Positions 45,300-56,009 of a stretch of DNA of 64,000 nt are shown here, in pieces. Under the pieces are notes generated by a model that had not been told where the DNA came from, did no database searches, and worked only from the letters and a program-made list of their open reading frames with translations. Positions within the stretch are counted from its first letter, which is position 1, and every line of letters starts with the position of its first letter. Location of the stretch: assembly GCA_024509875.1 (NCBI GenBank), contig JAMPIV010006388.1:1-64000 (forward strand). The letters run 5' to 3'. The position numbers were made by a program, and so were the translations under genes. Source of the DNA: Oreohelix idahoensis. Taxonomy: Eukaryota; Mollusca; Gastropoda; Stylommatophora; Oreohelicidae.

Positions 45300-45560
45300 T
45301 AAAAGGTAAAGTAAGTCCCACAGCAGATACTGCTGTAGAGGAGTAAAGTGTTTAAGACTTTACTATACTAGGTCCAGCTTTGTGAGGTGGGGTGACCAGT
45401 TCTCTTCCTTGCCTTTAATTTTCCTAACTCTAGAGCGGAGTAAGGTTCCCATTTACAGCTGGGTGGACTGGACTGTGATGCTTCCAAATTTCAATCTCGG
45501 AACCCAGTAACTTTGCCATGAAAGGAAAACACTCTAACCAATTCGTCAATTGGATGATCC
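45300..45560 (-). repeat. tRNA-derived SINE S2, copy a
   Basis: On the - strand, 'gaattggttagagtgtt' (A box) is followed about 35 bases later by 'gggttccgagattgaaa' (B box). The body 'cagctg(a/g)(g)tggact', 'ggtgaccagtt', 'actaggtc' is shared with 52945-53205. The order of boxes and spacing are tRNA-like, and sequence identity with copy b is clear. Confidence 0.65.
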
Positions 45561-45719
45561 TGGTCAACTAAGGACAATTTAAAAAAATAATTTCGATATC
45601 TTTGTCACATAACCTTAGTTACTTTTTCTACATCAGACCACTATTTTGATTTATTATCCAATTGTGTTTCAAGTAACTCTAACGTATAACCCATATGTGT
45701 TTAAACTAATCACAATGTA

Positions 45720-46375
45720 TAGGGTGATTGAAAAGTCATTTCCTGTTTGTACATTACTTCTTCATTCTTGTCCAGTTTATGTGAAACAAATTTCAAAATA
45801 AAAAGAACTGCCACTGTATTACATAAAATGTTATGTCACTCAACATTTCAGCTGAACATGAGAATTGGTCTGTTCAACATGATTTCCTAGCGGATGATAA
45901 TTTTTGCTGTCTCTTGTAACATCAGTTTACTGGTCATTTTAAAATTTGTGTTATCGCTTCTGAGAATTAAAAAAAAAAAACAAAAAAAAAAAAAAACAAC
46001 TTATTTGTCAAATGGCAGTTACAACTCTTAACTAATTCATAAACCATTAACTCGGGCGTTGGCGTAGCTGGCGAGTCTTTTTTAGGGCATTATGCTAGCA
46101 GATAGATAATGTTAGTCCTTTTCAGGACTTAGTATCTATCAATCCTGATCGGGTTAGCAGTCAACAGTGTTGACTTTTTTTTTTTTTGGATGGTAAATGC
46201 ACTCTGATATAACCAAATAGGTTGAAAGGAACGCGCCTCGCCAGAAGAAGGCAAAAACCGAACCAAAAAAAAAAAAAAAAGTTACAGCTCGTTATTTTGA
46301 TATTTGTTTTATGTATATTCAATAGATACAAGTGAGGATATAAAGATCTAAAAATAGGACTTTTCAATCGCCCTG
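45720..46375. mobile_element. mariner-type MITE with TA duplication
   Basis: The left end TAGGGTGATTGAAAAGTC and the reverse complement of the right end CAGGGCGATTGAAAAGTCC form an inverted repeat of about 18 bp, flanked on both sides by TA (45718-45719 and 46376-46377). This is the terminus and target of mariner/Tc1 elements. No transposase is inside. A SINE-like insertion occupies 46028-46279. Confidence 0.8.
46028..46279 (+). repeat. SINE-like insertion in the mariner MITE
   Basis: AGTTACAACTC at 46017-46027 and AGTTACAGCTC at 46280-46290 are an 11-bp duplication with one difference. The inserted 252 bp ends in a run of 16 A bases. A possible A box 'tggcgtagctgg' is present; no clear B box. 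Poly-A plus TSD shows LINE-machinery insertion. Confidence 0.65.
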
Positions 46376-46649
46376 TATAATAAATATTTTGTTTCCTACT
46401 CTTTAGTTTACTTTTTATGAAATGACATACCATTTAAAACTGCCACTTTTTTGTGTGGACAATTCATTGGTGGCAGGCTAATAAAAACACAGAACTTTCA
46501 TATTCTCCAATTCCTTTTAGACATTAGGTTAGTGAATGTAGGATTTGTCATTAAAACAGAACATACATGAATTAAGACAGCTGTTTGTGTAAAGTATATT
46601 TTGTTTTGGCATCACGATTTATGTCAGGTATGCAATGACTAAAATAGTC

Positions 46650-46797
46650 ATCATCATTTTCTTTTGCACTCCTTATGGAGTATGGAGCCACCAAGGTAGC
46701 TGGTCACCTGGCAGGAAGCTTCCACCAGTCGTTCACATGCTCCTGCTGTGGTGGTTTCTGTGGCAGTTTGTTTTACCTTGTGAAGTTGCCAGCCCCA
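46650..46797 (+). repeat. Dispersed repeat R, copy 2
   Basis: Shares ordered blocks with 51000-51150 (reverse): 'ctccttatggagtatggagccacc', in pieces, 'ggaagctt', 'tcacatgctc', 'gtggtttctgtg' and 'gttgccagccccatg'. It leads directly into the minisatellite at 46798. Confidence 0.7.
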
Positions 46798-48250
46798 TGT
46801 ACAACCTCATATTAGTCACTTGTACAACCTCATATTAGTCACTTGTACAACTTCATATTAGTCACTTGAACAACCTCATATTAGTCACTTGTACAACCTC
46901 ATATTAGTCACTTGTACAACCTCATATTAGTCACTTGTACAACCTCATATTAGTCACTTGTACAACCTCATATTAGTCACTTGTACAACCTCATATTAGT
47001 CACTTGTACAACTTCATATTAGTCACTTGTACAACCTCATATTAGTCACTTGTACAACCTCATATTAGTCACGTGTACAACCTCATATCAGTTACTTGTA
47101 CAACCCCATATTAGTCACTTGTACAACTTCATATTAGTCATTTGTACAACCTCATATTAGTCACTTGTACAACATCATATCAGTTACTTGTACAACCTCA
47201 TATTAGTCACTTGTACAACCTCATATTAGTCACTTGTACAACCTCATATCAGTCACCTTGTACAACCTCATCAGTCACCTTGTACAACCTCATATTAGTC
47301 ACTTTACAACCTCATATTAGTCACTTGTACAACCTCATATTAGTCACTTGTACAACCTCATATCAGTCACCTTGTACAACCTCATATTAGTCACTTGTAC
47401 AACCTCATATTAGTCACTTGTACAACCTCATATCAGTCACCTTGTACAACCTCATTTTAGTCACCTTGTACAATCTCATATTAGTCACTTGTACAACCTC
47501 ATATTAGTCACTTGTACAACCTCATATCAGTCACCTTGTACAACCTCATATTAGTCTTGTACAACCTCATATTAGTCACTTGTACAACCTCATATGTCAC
47601 CTTGTACAACCTCACATTAGTCACTTGTACAACCTCATAGTCGGTGTCTGTGGCCTAATGGATATGAGCGCAGTTTTATAATCCAGATATACCAGGTTCG
47701 AAACCTGCTGCAGGCGGTTTGGTAGCAGATCACTTTGTGTGGATTTATAACAATGGTATAAGCGCCGTACCGTTCAGAAAGCAATGGCAAACTACTGAAT
47801 GAAAAAATTGCCTAGAAAAATCACAAACAGCCAATAAAAGCTGGGGTTGATTGCCACGTCCTGTAAAGGATAAGCAACTAACTTTTAACAACCTCATATT
47901 AGTCACTTGTACAACCTCATATCAGTCACCTTGTACAACTTCATATTAGTCACCTTGTACAACCTCATATTAGTCACTTGTACAACTTCATATTAGTCAC
48001 TTGTACAACCTCATATCAGTCACCTTGTACAACCTCATATTAGTCATCTTGTACAACCTCATATTAGTCACCTTGTACAACTTCATATTAGTCACCTTGT
48101 ACAACCTCATATTAGTCACTTGTACAACTTCATATTAGTCACTTGTACAACCTCATATCAGTCACCTTGTACAACCTCATATCAGTCACTTTGTACAACC
48201 TCATATTAGTCACCTTGTACAACCTCATATTAGTCACCTTGTACAACTTG
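46798..48250 (+). repeat. 23-24-bp minisatellite
   Basis: Dozens of tandem units of the form ACTTGTACAACCTCATAT + TAGTC (23 bp) or with CACCTTG (24 bp) fill 46798-47639 and 47888-48250. They are separated by a SINE. Variants (tat/cat, ttagtc/cagtc) are interspersed in local blocks. Frames across it encode a spurious periodic peptide. Confidence 0.9.
47640..47887 (+). repeat. tRNA-derived SINE S3 in the minisatellite
   Basis: The head reads 'ctgtggcctaatggatatgagcg' (A box tggcctaatgga) and 'ccaggttcgaaacctg' (perfect B box ggttcgaaacc). It is flanked by ACAACCTCATA at 47629-47639 and 47888-47898, an 11-bp duplication that also belongs to the satellite unit. About 248 bp long. The tRNA-like part is an Arg-type arrangement by eye; the rest is non-tRNA body. 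Confidence 0.8.
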
Positions 48251-48351
48251 ACTAAGGGTGCAGTAGTCATATTCTTTCTTTATCTCTTCAGAGACCCACG
48301 AGAACTACATGAATAAGTGGAATAGTTATTTGTATTTAATTTTACCTCATG

Positions 48352-48858
48352 TACCTTATGGAGGTTGAAATGGCTAAGAGGTATGGTGTCCGCCTCAAAT
48401 TCTAGAGGTACCAGGTTCGATTCCCAGTTGAGAAAATATAACTTATGGAAATTTTTCTCAGAACCAGTGGTCTTAATGATGTTCCCCCCCCCCCCCCCCC
48501 CTTCCCCCCCCCCCCCCCCCTGGTCTCCTTGGTAGTGAGATCAAATGCCTAGCCTTCTCGGATAAGAGAGAAAAAAATAGAAGGTCCCGTGTGCAAGTTA
48601 CGCATGTTAAAAATCCCAAGCCAGTTGAAAATCATAAAGAGATGCCCTATCAGGCTGCTGCCCTGGCAAAATTTAAAAAGTAGAAACCCACCCACCACAA
48701 AAATATTTATAGAATGTGTGATTCCTATATACTCACAGTGGGATTTTCGCTCGTGCTACGGAGTTTGTGCACTGTGCTGAGATCCTCCTTGTGTGATCTA
48801 AGGGAAGAGATCGGACCACTGATGGAGTTGTCCATGTGCAATGAAAAAAGAAAACCAA
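48352..48858 (+). repeat. tRNA-derived SINE S1, copy b
   Basis: A box 'tggctaagaggtatgg' at 48371 and a perfect B box 'ggttcgattcc' at 48414-48424. It is flanked by ACCTCATG at 48344-48351 and 48859-48866. The body matches 41404-41886 for its whole length. A C run of about 40 bases (48485-48520, with two T interruptions) replaces 'ccc' in the other copy. Confidence 0.85.
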
Positions 48859-48989
48859 ACCTCATGGCTCATTAGCTGGAAAAAGAAAATGATATTTGTT
48901 TCAGTGAACATGATTGCTATAAATTTATAATTTTTTTTACAAACATCTTTTTCTGAAGATTGAATGCTATTAATATCGTTTGTCAATAG

Positions 48990-49093
48990 CACCAACCCTA
49001 TCAAACTGAATGAGACTTCCACCATCAACTCTGTGGTCACGCTTGTTCAGGCATCAGATATTGATGGCGATGCTGTAAAGTTTTATTTTGAGG
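48990..49093 (+). CDS. Cadherin gene, exon 7
   Basis: Acceptor gtcaatag, donor gtaagg. In frame: STNPIKLNETSTINSVV, then TLVQASDIDGDAVKFYFEG. It carries the ASDIDGD calcium motif and opens the third EC repeat seen. NET and similar sequons suggest glycosylation. It ends in phase 1, matching exon 8. Confidence 0.9.
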
Positions 49094-49598
49094 GTAAGGC
49101 CATTGTGCACTTATTACAGTTTCATCACTGAAAGTATGTGCTTATTACAGTTTTATCACTGAAAGTATTAATTAGTTTTCTTTCCCTGGAAATGTTCAAA
49201 TAAATGCACATTAAAAAAAAGTAACTGGTTTTATCACACACTTGTATTTATGCCCCATATCTGATATGAAATTTCAACTTATATTGCTTAGAATGTTCCT
49301 TGTTCACAATTGTTATTTTTTTCAAGTGCTGTGTGTTGTATTTTTAATCATAGTCAGTAATGATAATTTGTGAGTTCTGCAATGGATACATTTGAGTGAA
49401 AGAATCTTAAGAGTAAGTAGAAACCCAAGCACAAGCTTAGAAAGTATGAAAACAATTAACACATCTATAAAGACAAATTTCTGCAGCATGTCCTGTGCCT
49501 CAAAGTATTGGCAACAAAAAAGTATGCTCTTGAATAGACTTTTTTTTGTAGTGTTTGACAAATCCATATGATTTCAGGATAGAAAATATGAATTTGAG
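49094..49598. other. Intron 7, proximal part
   Basis: AT-rich, with a local 22-base direct duplication near 49110-49160 ('gtgcttattacagtttcatc'/'...ttttatc'). No gene. Confidence 0.5.
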
Positions 49599-49691
49599 GA
49601 AGCTGATAATTGATGGTTCCTGTACATGCTTTCCTGGCATGTAGAGGAAGCTGATAATTGATGGTTCCTGTACATGCTTTCCTGGCATGTA
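49599..49691. repeat. 48-bp tandem duplication
   Basis: The unit starting gaagctgataattgatgg occurs twice in perfect tandem (49599-49646 and 49647-49691), differing only at the last bases. Confidence 0.85.
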
Positions 49692-50125
49692 CCTTCTGTT
49701 CCATGTCTTCTTTAACCCTTTCTTGTCTGTCTCCAGTTCTCTCTATCATCTGTTTGTTTGGCTTCCCTCAATTTCTCTTACCCTTAGGGTTTTTAAAATA
49801 GTGACTACCATGTAATGCTATCAGCTGGTTTTTGGTATGTTCATCTGATCCAGTTCCAGTATCTTCTGCTCACTTCATGTTCTGTTGGTGTTTCTATGGT
49901 TCTTTTCATCAGTTTCATGTTAGTTGTACCATATCAGTCATTCTGTTTTGCACAAGCACCCATTTATGGAAGTCTATATCTTTCTGGTTATCACTTTTGT
50001 TATTCTCCAACATTTTAGATCAATACAATAGGACTAGACTGATATTTGAGTTGAAATTATATTTTTTTATGTTGAACTTGATCATTTTGATTTCCATATA
50101 TTTCACAATGTGGAAGAAACATTAT
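49692..50125 (-). repeat. LINE family B fragment, diverged
   Basis: Blocks shared with 62970-63390 in the same order: 'tgtaatgctatcagc.ggttt', 'cacttcatgttc..ttgg', 'gcaagcacccatttatg.aagtct', 'caatacaatagga' and 'tgagttgaa'. It is an old, 5'-truncated copy without open frames. Confidence 0.65.
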
Positions 50126-50554
50126 TGAAAAAAGGTTGGAAAAAATTGTAATTTTCCCCAGCTACAGTGACTTCTGGAAGAAAATGAAGTCTAGGTGACA
50201 ATGGATTTGAAATCTTAGTCTACAGAACTATTGTCATGAATGAAAAACATGTCCCAGATGACTGAACAACACAACTGGATCTGAGACTTTCAGCATGTTC
50301 CTCCCATTGTCTCAATTGCAGAAGTGGAACAGATCATTGATCTCTCCTGTGATTCCACACTGAGCACCATAAATGTACACCTCTACACTTAAACAGCAAC
50401 AGCTATGTTAAAATGTAAACAAGGATGTAACTTCTAGCTCTCTCGACATTTAAAAAATATATAGTATTAATGCTTTATGTTATTAACTGTAATGTTGAGA
50501 ACGATGCTGGGAACTGCTTAAGATGTGGAATGGGGTTGATGAATATGAAAAAAA
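50126..50554. other. Intron 7, unassigned
   Basis: No gene or named repeat seen. Confidence 0.5.
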
Positions 50555-50690
50555 TCGAAAATAGGGGATTCATCTTACTGGGACAAAAGATAAGAAAATA
50601 GCCAATGTTGCAGCCACAAGGCCTGCATCAGGGAAACGAAAGAAAGTGAGAGCTAAGAAGGACACATGAGAAAAGTAAATAAATAAAAAT
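50555..50690 (-). repeat. Second copy of the Penelope-like 3' end
   Basis: Aligns with 3530-3650 by 'gaaatagcc', 'aaggcc..catcaggga' and 'cgaaagaaagtgag'. The hammerhead-like core is decayed (CUGAUGC and GCAAC on the - strand). No coding sequence of the element is attached. Confidence 0.6.
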
Positions 50691-50844
50691 GGGTACTAGC
50701 TGTAAAATCGACTGCAACCTAGTGGAATTCTGTTGTATTTCTGTTTGTTGGTTATTTAATAGTTTCCAAATTTTATTTGAAAAAGTTTATATAATACCCC
50801 AGAGGTAAAATTTAAAAGTTATTGACAGCAGCACTTCCTGCGGC

Positions 50845-51150
50845 GGGGGTGGGGGGGGGGGGGGGACTCTGAAGAGACAAAGAAGGAATAGGACTACTAT
50901 GCACTCAGACAAGTTGTACAAGGCTTCAGGCAAGTCGTACGAGGCTTCAGGCATGTCATACATGGCAACTAGTATGAGGTTGTGCATGGGACTGGCAACC
51001 TCATCAGCAACCTCAACATGTAAAACAAATGGTCACAGAAACCACAGCTACAAGAGCATGTGAATGTTTGGTACAAGCTTCCTGCAACGGAACCAGCTAC
51101 AATGGTGGCTCCATACATACTCTATAAAGGAGCACAGAGGAAAATGATGA
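50845..51150 (-). repeat. Dispersed repeat R, copy 3, with few satellite-like units
   Basis: Its - strand matches 46650-46830 and then gives only a handful of loose units related to the 23-bp satellite before 'ctcttcagag' near 50867. A G run (50849-50864) lies at the end. It shows what the repeat looks like without the satellite expansion. Confidence 0.7.
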
Positions 51151-51222
51151 TTACAAACGATGAAAGCAAATTAGACATTATCTTTCATTCATTTTTGTTA
51201 TTGTTTTTGTTTTTCTTAACAG

Positions 51223-51506
51223 GAAGAGTTAATACATCTGAAATATTCACAATAAGGGACACAAATGGGCAAATTGTCTTGAATGCAGCCATTCCTAAGA
51301 ACAAAGATTTATATGTTCTGAAAGTCATTGCAGTAGATGATGACAGCTGCTGTACAGTCAAAACAGGATTTAAAACAGCAACAGCAACATTCACTGTCAA
51401 CATTGTTGATATTAATTTGAATAAGCCAAGCTTCAATAACTGCCTGCAATATGACACATCAGCCAGTGTTAAAGAGAAGGCACCTGTTGGGACACCTGTA
51501 ATTCAG
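51223..51506 (+). CDS. Cadherin gene, exon 8
   Basis: Acceptor ttttcttaacag, donor gtattc. It encodes 95 codons: GRVNTSEIFTIRDTNG, then LYVLKVIAVDDDSCC, FTVNIVDINLNKPSF and VKEKAPVGTPVIQ. It finishes the third EC repeat (F.I....G.I, AVDD, V.DIN.N.P.F) and opens the fourth (SASVKEKAPVGTPV). The CC pair and the weak LNKPSF linker differ from canonical repeats. Phase 0 at the end fits exon 9. Confidence 0.95.
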
Positions 51507-52084
51507 GTATTCGCAAATTTTAAACTTCTTTTGTTTTTGAATTATTTAGTTGTTAGCCAGAAATTTCATATAAATAATCTAAATGAAGTTTTAGACCATG
51601 GTTACCATGGCTTCAATTTTGATAAAAATTTGTTTTGTTATGTTTCAGGAACTGCTGTACAGACAAATTGAGGAACATATTCTCCTCTGACTAGATGGTT
51701 CTCTTGTGTGGCTGTCACTCATTCCATTTATGTTTTTGTTTTTGTTTTGTTTTGTTTGTTTGTTTGTTTTTTTGTTTTTTTTGCTATTACTTTTTTCTAT
51801 TGTTGTTTTTCTCACATATTAAGATTTTTATTTAAGTTAATGAAGAAAAATATCCTGTAGGATACATAGTGTCCTTACTTTTAGATAGTATATTCAATTG
51901 CCACTATTTGCTTATGGCATAGCAATGGAATCTCTTGCAATGAAAATACAATACAGTGGGATTTTCTTGTCTTCGCTCACAAGATTTCTTAAAAATGATT
52001 AAAATGCTTAAACCGTATAAAGAGCACTTTAGAATTCATCCATGATACTGATGGTGTTTATAGAGTTATCTGCTCATTTCTACA
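51507..52084. other. Intron 8, proximal part
   Basis: T-rich with a (gttt)n run at 51735-51780. No repeat family is named. Confidence 0.5.
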
Positions 52085-52895
52085 GACCAAAGAGTAAAGG
52101 CCTTCAACAAATTTATGCCAAGCCTTCCTGTGCCAAGCCATCAGCTCAAGGTTTCTTCATGCCTTCCTTATTCCCTTCATGTTTTTCTCCACATTTTTCT
52201 CCATGTGTCTAAGGTCTCCCTTACCTCTCGTACCCTATGGTTCCAGAACAAGGACTCCCTTGTAATGCAATCAACAGGTTTCTTCAGTGTGTGTCCTCTC
52301 CATTGCCCTCATCTTTTTCTCATCTCTTGTTCTACTGCCACTTGTCTGGTTCTTGTCATCAGATCCACATTAGTGATTGTGTCATACTACTTCAATCCTT
52401 TTATTCTAAGAATAAAGGCAAATTGATGAAAGTCTATTTTTTTCTGTTCATGATTCAGAGCCATAAAATAGGACTGATGATGACGTTTGAATTGAAGATT
52501 CTGATTTTTATGTTGGACCTGATTTCCTTTGATCTTCATATATTTCCCAATGCAATGAAAGCTCCCATAGCTTTTTGTATTTGTATTTTTATTTCATTGT
52601 CTGTCCCTCCATCAGTGTCTTTTTGCTGCCAAGGTATATATATGATTCTACATTTTGAAGTGGTGTTTCTGTAAGTATAATTTTATCTTTTCCAGAATTT
52701 ATTCTCATTGTCTTTGTTTTCTTCCCTATGTATTTTCAGACCCACTTTCCGTGACCTCTCATAATGTATTTTCATTTTGTCTTGCGTCTGATTTCTGTTA
52801 TGGGAACAGAAGAGCAAGGTCAATGGCAAAATCTAGATTATCAAGCTGTTTACTGCCTTATTGGCATATATCTTATTTATTAGTTGCCTTCTGAA
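52085..52895 (-). repeat. LINE family B copy, decayed
   Basis: Matches 62930-63690 in order throughout: 'aggccttcaacaaa', 'ttccagaacaaggactccct', 'cttcagtgtgtgtc', 'cccaatgcaatgaaagctc', 'tattttcagaccca'. On the - strand these are the RT-to-tail region. Stops are frequent. Confidence 0.8.
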
Positions 52896-52944
52896 AGGTA
52901 TATATTTGGAAGGAATACTTTCATATAAAATAAGTGAACTTGTA

Positions 52945-53205
52945 TGAAAGCTAGTTCCATAGTAGATACTGCCATAGGGTAGTGACGTGTTAGATTTCAC
53001 CAAACTAGGTCAAGCTTTTTATGAAGTGGGGTGACCAGTTTCCTTCCTCACTGCCTTTGCCTAACTCAAGAGCAGAGTCAGATATCCATTTACAGCTGGG
53101 TAGACTGGATCATGATGCTACCAGGTTTCAATCCCTGAACCCAGTAACTGCCTTGAGAGAAAAGTGCTCTAATCGTTTAGCCAATCAGACGCCCGAATCT
53201 GTATA
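52945..53205 (-). repeat. tRNA-derived SINE S2, copy b
   Basis: On the - strand 'gattggctaaacgattagagc' (A box) then 'gggttcagggattgaaacc' (B box). The body matches 45300-45560. It ends 35 bases before exon 9, close to the branch site region. Confidence 0.7.
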
Positions 53206-53240
53206 CAACACTCACAGGTTATAACATTGTTCCTTCTCAG

Positions 53241-53402
53241 GTGAGTGCTATTGATCCAGACAGGGGAGAGAATGGAGTAGTTGTTTATCGCATTGAGAGC
53301 CCCGATCCTTCTTTACCAGATGCTGTATTCCAGATTGACAGCAGCACTGGTAACATTACTGTCAAGGGCAGCATCTCACGTGAAAATTATGAAGTTATAC
53401 AG
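53241..53402 (+). CDS. Cadherin gene, exon 9
   Basis: Acceptor ttccttctcag, donor gttagg, 54 codons in phase 0. It reads VSAIDPDRGENGVVVYRI, then VFQIDSSTGNITVKGSI and YEVIQ. AIDPDRGENG is a canonical EC calcium motif and F.ID..TG.I.V is the next conserved strand pair. A SINE sits just upstream. Confidence 0.95.
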
Positions 53403-53459
53403 GTTAGGCTTTTCGTAGTTTTCTAACTTTTGCTATTTTAGTTTAAAAATTGTAATTTC

Positions 53460-53585
53460 ATAACTAAGCTCATCATCATCATCATCACTGTCATCATTGT
53501 TGTCATATCTTCATCATCATTTTCCTTAAAGCTTCTTATGGAGCATGGAGCCACAACTGAAGCTGGTCCCCTTGTATCACAAGAC
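53460..53585 (+). repeat. (TCA)n and dispersed repeat R, copy 4
   Basis: A (cat/tca)n tract (53470-53520) precedes 'cttatggagcatggagcca', the opening block of repeat R. It ends after about 60 bases. Confidence 0.55.
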
Positions 53586-53839
53586 AATAAAATCAGATTT
53601 ATGATATTTGCATAAACAGGGAGTTTAGATCATCATTATACGACGTAAAGATATTTAGACAAGCTGGTATGGCATCAAATCACTGTCTTCCAATAAAACA
53701 AATGAAACTCAGAAGATAAATTACAGCACAGCAGCTAAAGATGGCAGTTTAATGTAGGGTTTGTGAGAAATCAAGAAACAAAAAATTTATGGTTACAGTA
53801 TTTTATAAGCATCAAAATTTAATATACACGTTTCATCAA

Positions 53840-54012
53840 CTAGAGGACAGTGCAGATACAGAAGGCAACTGGCAATAGATAATCAAAATATGGAGTGAGA
53901 AATATGGAGAAGTTCTAGGAAAAAGAGAATGCCAGCACAAAGCATGGATAATAACAGAAACCATCAGTGAAATAAAATTAAAAAAACTGCACCCAAAACC
54001 AGTAAGCCAAAC
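53840..54012 (+). repeat. LINE family B internal fragment
   Basis: Resembles 59380-59530: 'ggcaatagata', 'acaaagcatggataataacag', 'accatcagtgaaataaaa'. It is a piece of the endonuclease-RT linker. Confidence 0.5.
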
Positions 54013-54554
54013 ATTACTTATGATGTAACAACTCTCATACAAAAAGCAGCATATATATCTACTCGTTATCCAAAATGCAGATTCTTAAACTTAAATGTAC
54101 ATGAAACAAGATCACATATTCATTAAAAATATAACATAATCGTTATAGCAATAAGAACTCTGCATAAAACATTAGTCTTACACACAAAACACATTTGAGT
54201 TCTGCAGACTCATAATAGTCTTAATTATTGTACCAAAATTTGCATTACAAACAGAACTCAAGAACTTTCTTTTAGGGAATTTAGATATTTAACACTGATA
54301 TGTCAGATATGGTGGTATTAGAGGGAATAATGTGTGATCCCTTAACTTTCATACAAATTAGTATGCAAAAAGTACTAAGGGTTTTAACATAAAGGAACAT
54401 GAACCTTTTTTAAGATCTTCACATTTTTGTCACATAAACAAAGAAAAAGCAGGTACTAAAGCTAATCTCCAGAACAACGAAGAACTTTACCACATCTTTT
54501 ATTTGATTACTGGCTACTTATGAAAATGTATACCCGATGCCCTCACAAGAACAG
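54013..54554. other. Intron 9, unassigned
   Basis: AT-rich; nothing recognised. Confidence 0.5.
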
Positions 54555-54782
54555 CTATGCTATGGACCCCTGAAGGAAAGCGAAAGAGAGGCCAACCAAA
54601 AACAACTTGGCGGAGAACTGTGGAGGCAGAGGTGCAAAGAATGAACCAGAGCTGGGGCACAGTACAAAGGATGGCCACCAACTGAACAGAGTGGAAGCAG
54701 TTTGTTGCTGCCTACAAGATGCCACCAGGCGTGATGGCCACTGACTGCTTTGATGGTCGGCAGCTAAGGATTGAAGAAGAAG
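54555..54782 (+). repeat. LINE family C 3' end
   Basis: The + strand encodes RKRGQPKTTWRRTVEAE then MNQSWGTVQRMATN, a stop, and WKQFVAAYK. After it come 'ccactgactgctttgat', 'ggcagctaaggattgaag' and gaagaag. This is the best copy of the tail. Confidence 0.75.
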
Positions 54783-55395
54783 ACTTATCAAAATATACTA
54801 TTGGAAAAAATATTTGCTTTTAAGTTTATCGTGCAATAAATGTGTCAGATTTGTCCATTTTTTCTTTATCTTATTGTATCAGCTTCTATATTGTCAAACA
54901 TGTAATATAGATTTGTGATTACTTCATGAATCATATGATCATATGCAAATTAGAAGACCCTATATATGCAGTTTAGGGAAAAAAACGGAACCAAAGAAAG
55001 GTCAGCTAGGATTGTAAACATGTCTAGCAAACTAGGCACTTATTCCCAAGAGATAAATGGGGCAGGAATTGAAAGGACATATGATTATAGATGTTTGAGC
55101 AGATGCTACACTTTTTTTAGTTTCTTCTAGAAATCCCAGGAGTGGGTTCTAGCCTTCAAGCTTCCCACCAGGGTAATACTTTTTAATTTGCAAGAGGATA
55201 CAATTTTAATGATTGCTAGCCTGTAATAAACACAGTGGATAATTGCTCCTTGTTCATCAGATATAGGACCAAATGTTGGCTGTTAAATTGTACCTGCCAG
55301 ATGTCATCTTCGCTAGTAGTGAAGGATTTTATTGCTGTAGTCTCAACTACTGTTGTAGGTGCTTTCACAGGTTGGCCTTCAAAGCATGTATACAC
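54783..55395. other. Intron 9, distal part
   Basis: No gene or named repeat seen. Confidence 0.5.
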
Positions 55396-55700
55396 TGCTT
55401 AGACAGTGCAGATTACACTGGCTTGACCATGTCTGCCACATGGAAGATGGTCGCATCCTGAAAGATATCTTCTACGGACAACTGCCAGATGGCAAAAGAG
55501 CGGCTGGGTGACTGCAGCTGAGGTTCAGAGATGTGTGCAAGAGAGACATGAAAGCAGCAGACATAAATCCAGCGACCTTGGAGGTGGAAGCTGCTGATCA
55601 CACCAAGTGGTGATGCTCCCTGCAGCATCACCTCAGATTTGGTGAAAAGAAGCTCTTTCAACAAGCAGAATAGAAAAGAACATGCTGAAAGGAACACCAG
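55396..55700 (+). pseudogene. LINE carboxy-terminal fragment (CR1/RTE-like)
   Basis: The + strand reads LHWLDHVCHMEDGRILKDIFY, GQLPDGKRAAG, a stop, then LRFRDVCKRDMKAADI and LEVEAADHTKW. This is the LRWLGHV.RM.D.R.PK.LLYGEL....R..GRP.LR..D..K.D...L segment common to many animal LINEs. One stop in the first line and another at the end. Confidence 0.7.
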
Positions 55701-56009
55701 GAAATAGCTGAAGGCTATCACCTCTGGGGCACATTCCCAGAGTCAGTTATGACTGAAGGAGGCTACTGTATGTAGTTTCACATCCTTATAATGTTACTTC
55801 TTTCTACTGACACTCTCTCCGCTACATTGGAGAGGCTATTAGAGCTGATCACTTAATAAATTAGTCAGATTTTTCGTTTACTATGCACATCATTGTATCA
55901 GTTTCTTCAGAGTCATCCATTATGATATTAATGTAAAACAACCATTTGTAAATGTTATGTACATATTTGAAGACCCAATAAAGGTATTTTTAAAAAGTAT
56001 TTCATACAG
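55701..56009. other. Intron 9, remainder
   Basis: AT-rich up to the exon 10 acceptor; no repeat named. Confidence 0.55.

Noticed and set aside
47640..47720. Functional tRNA gene
   Set aside because: A and B boxes are present but the acceptor and anticodon stems do not pair and it is followed by a SINE body with TSD.
46798..48250. CRISPR-like array
   Set aside because: Units are contiguous with no unique spacers, the host is an animal, and no cas genes are present. It is a minisatellite.
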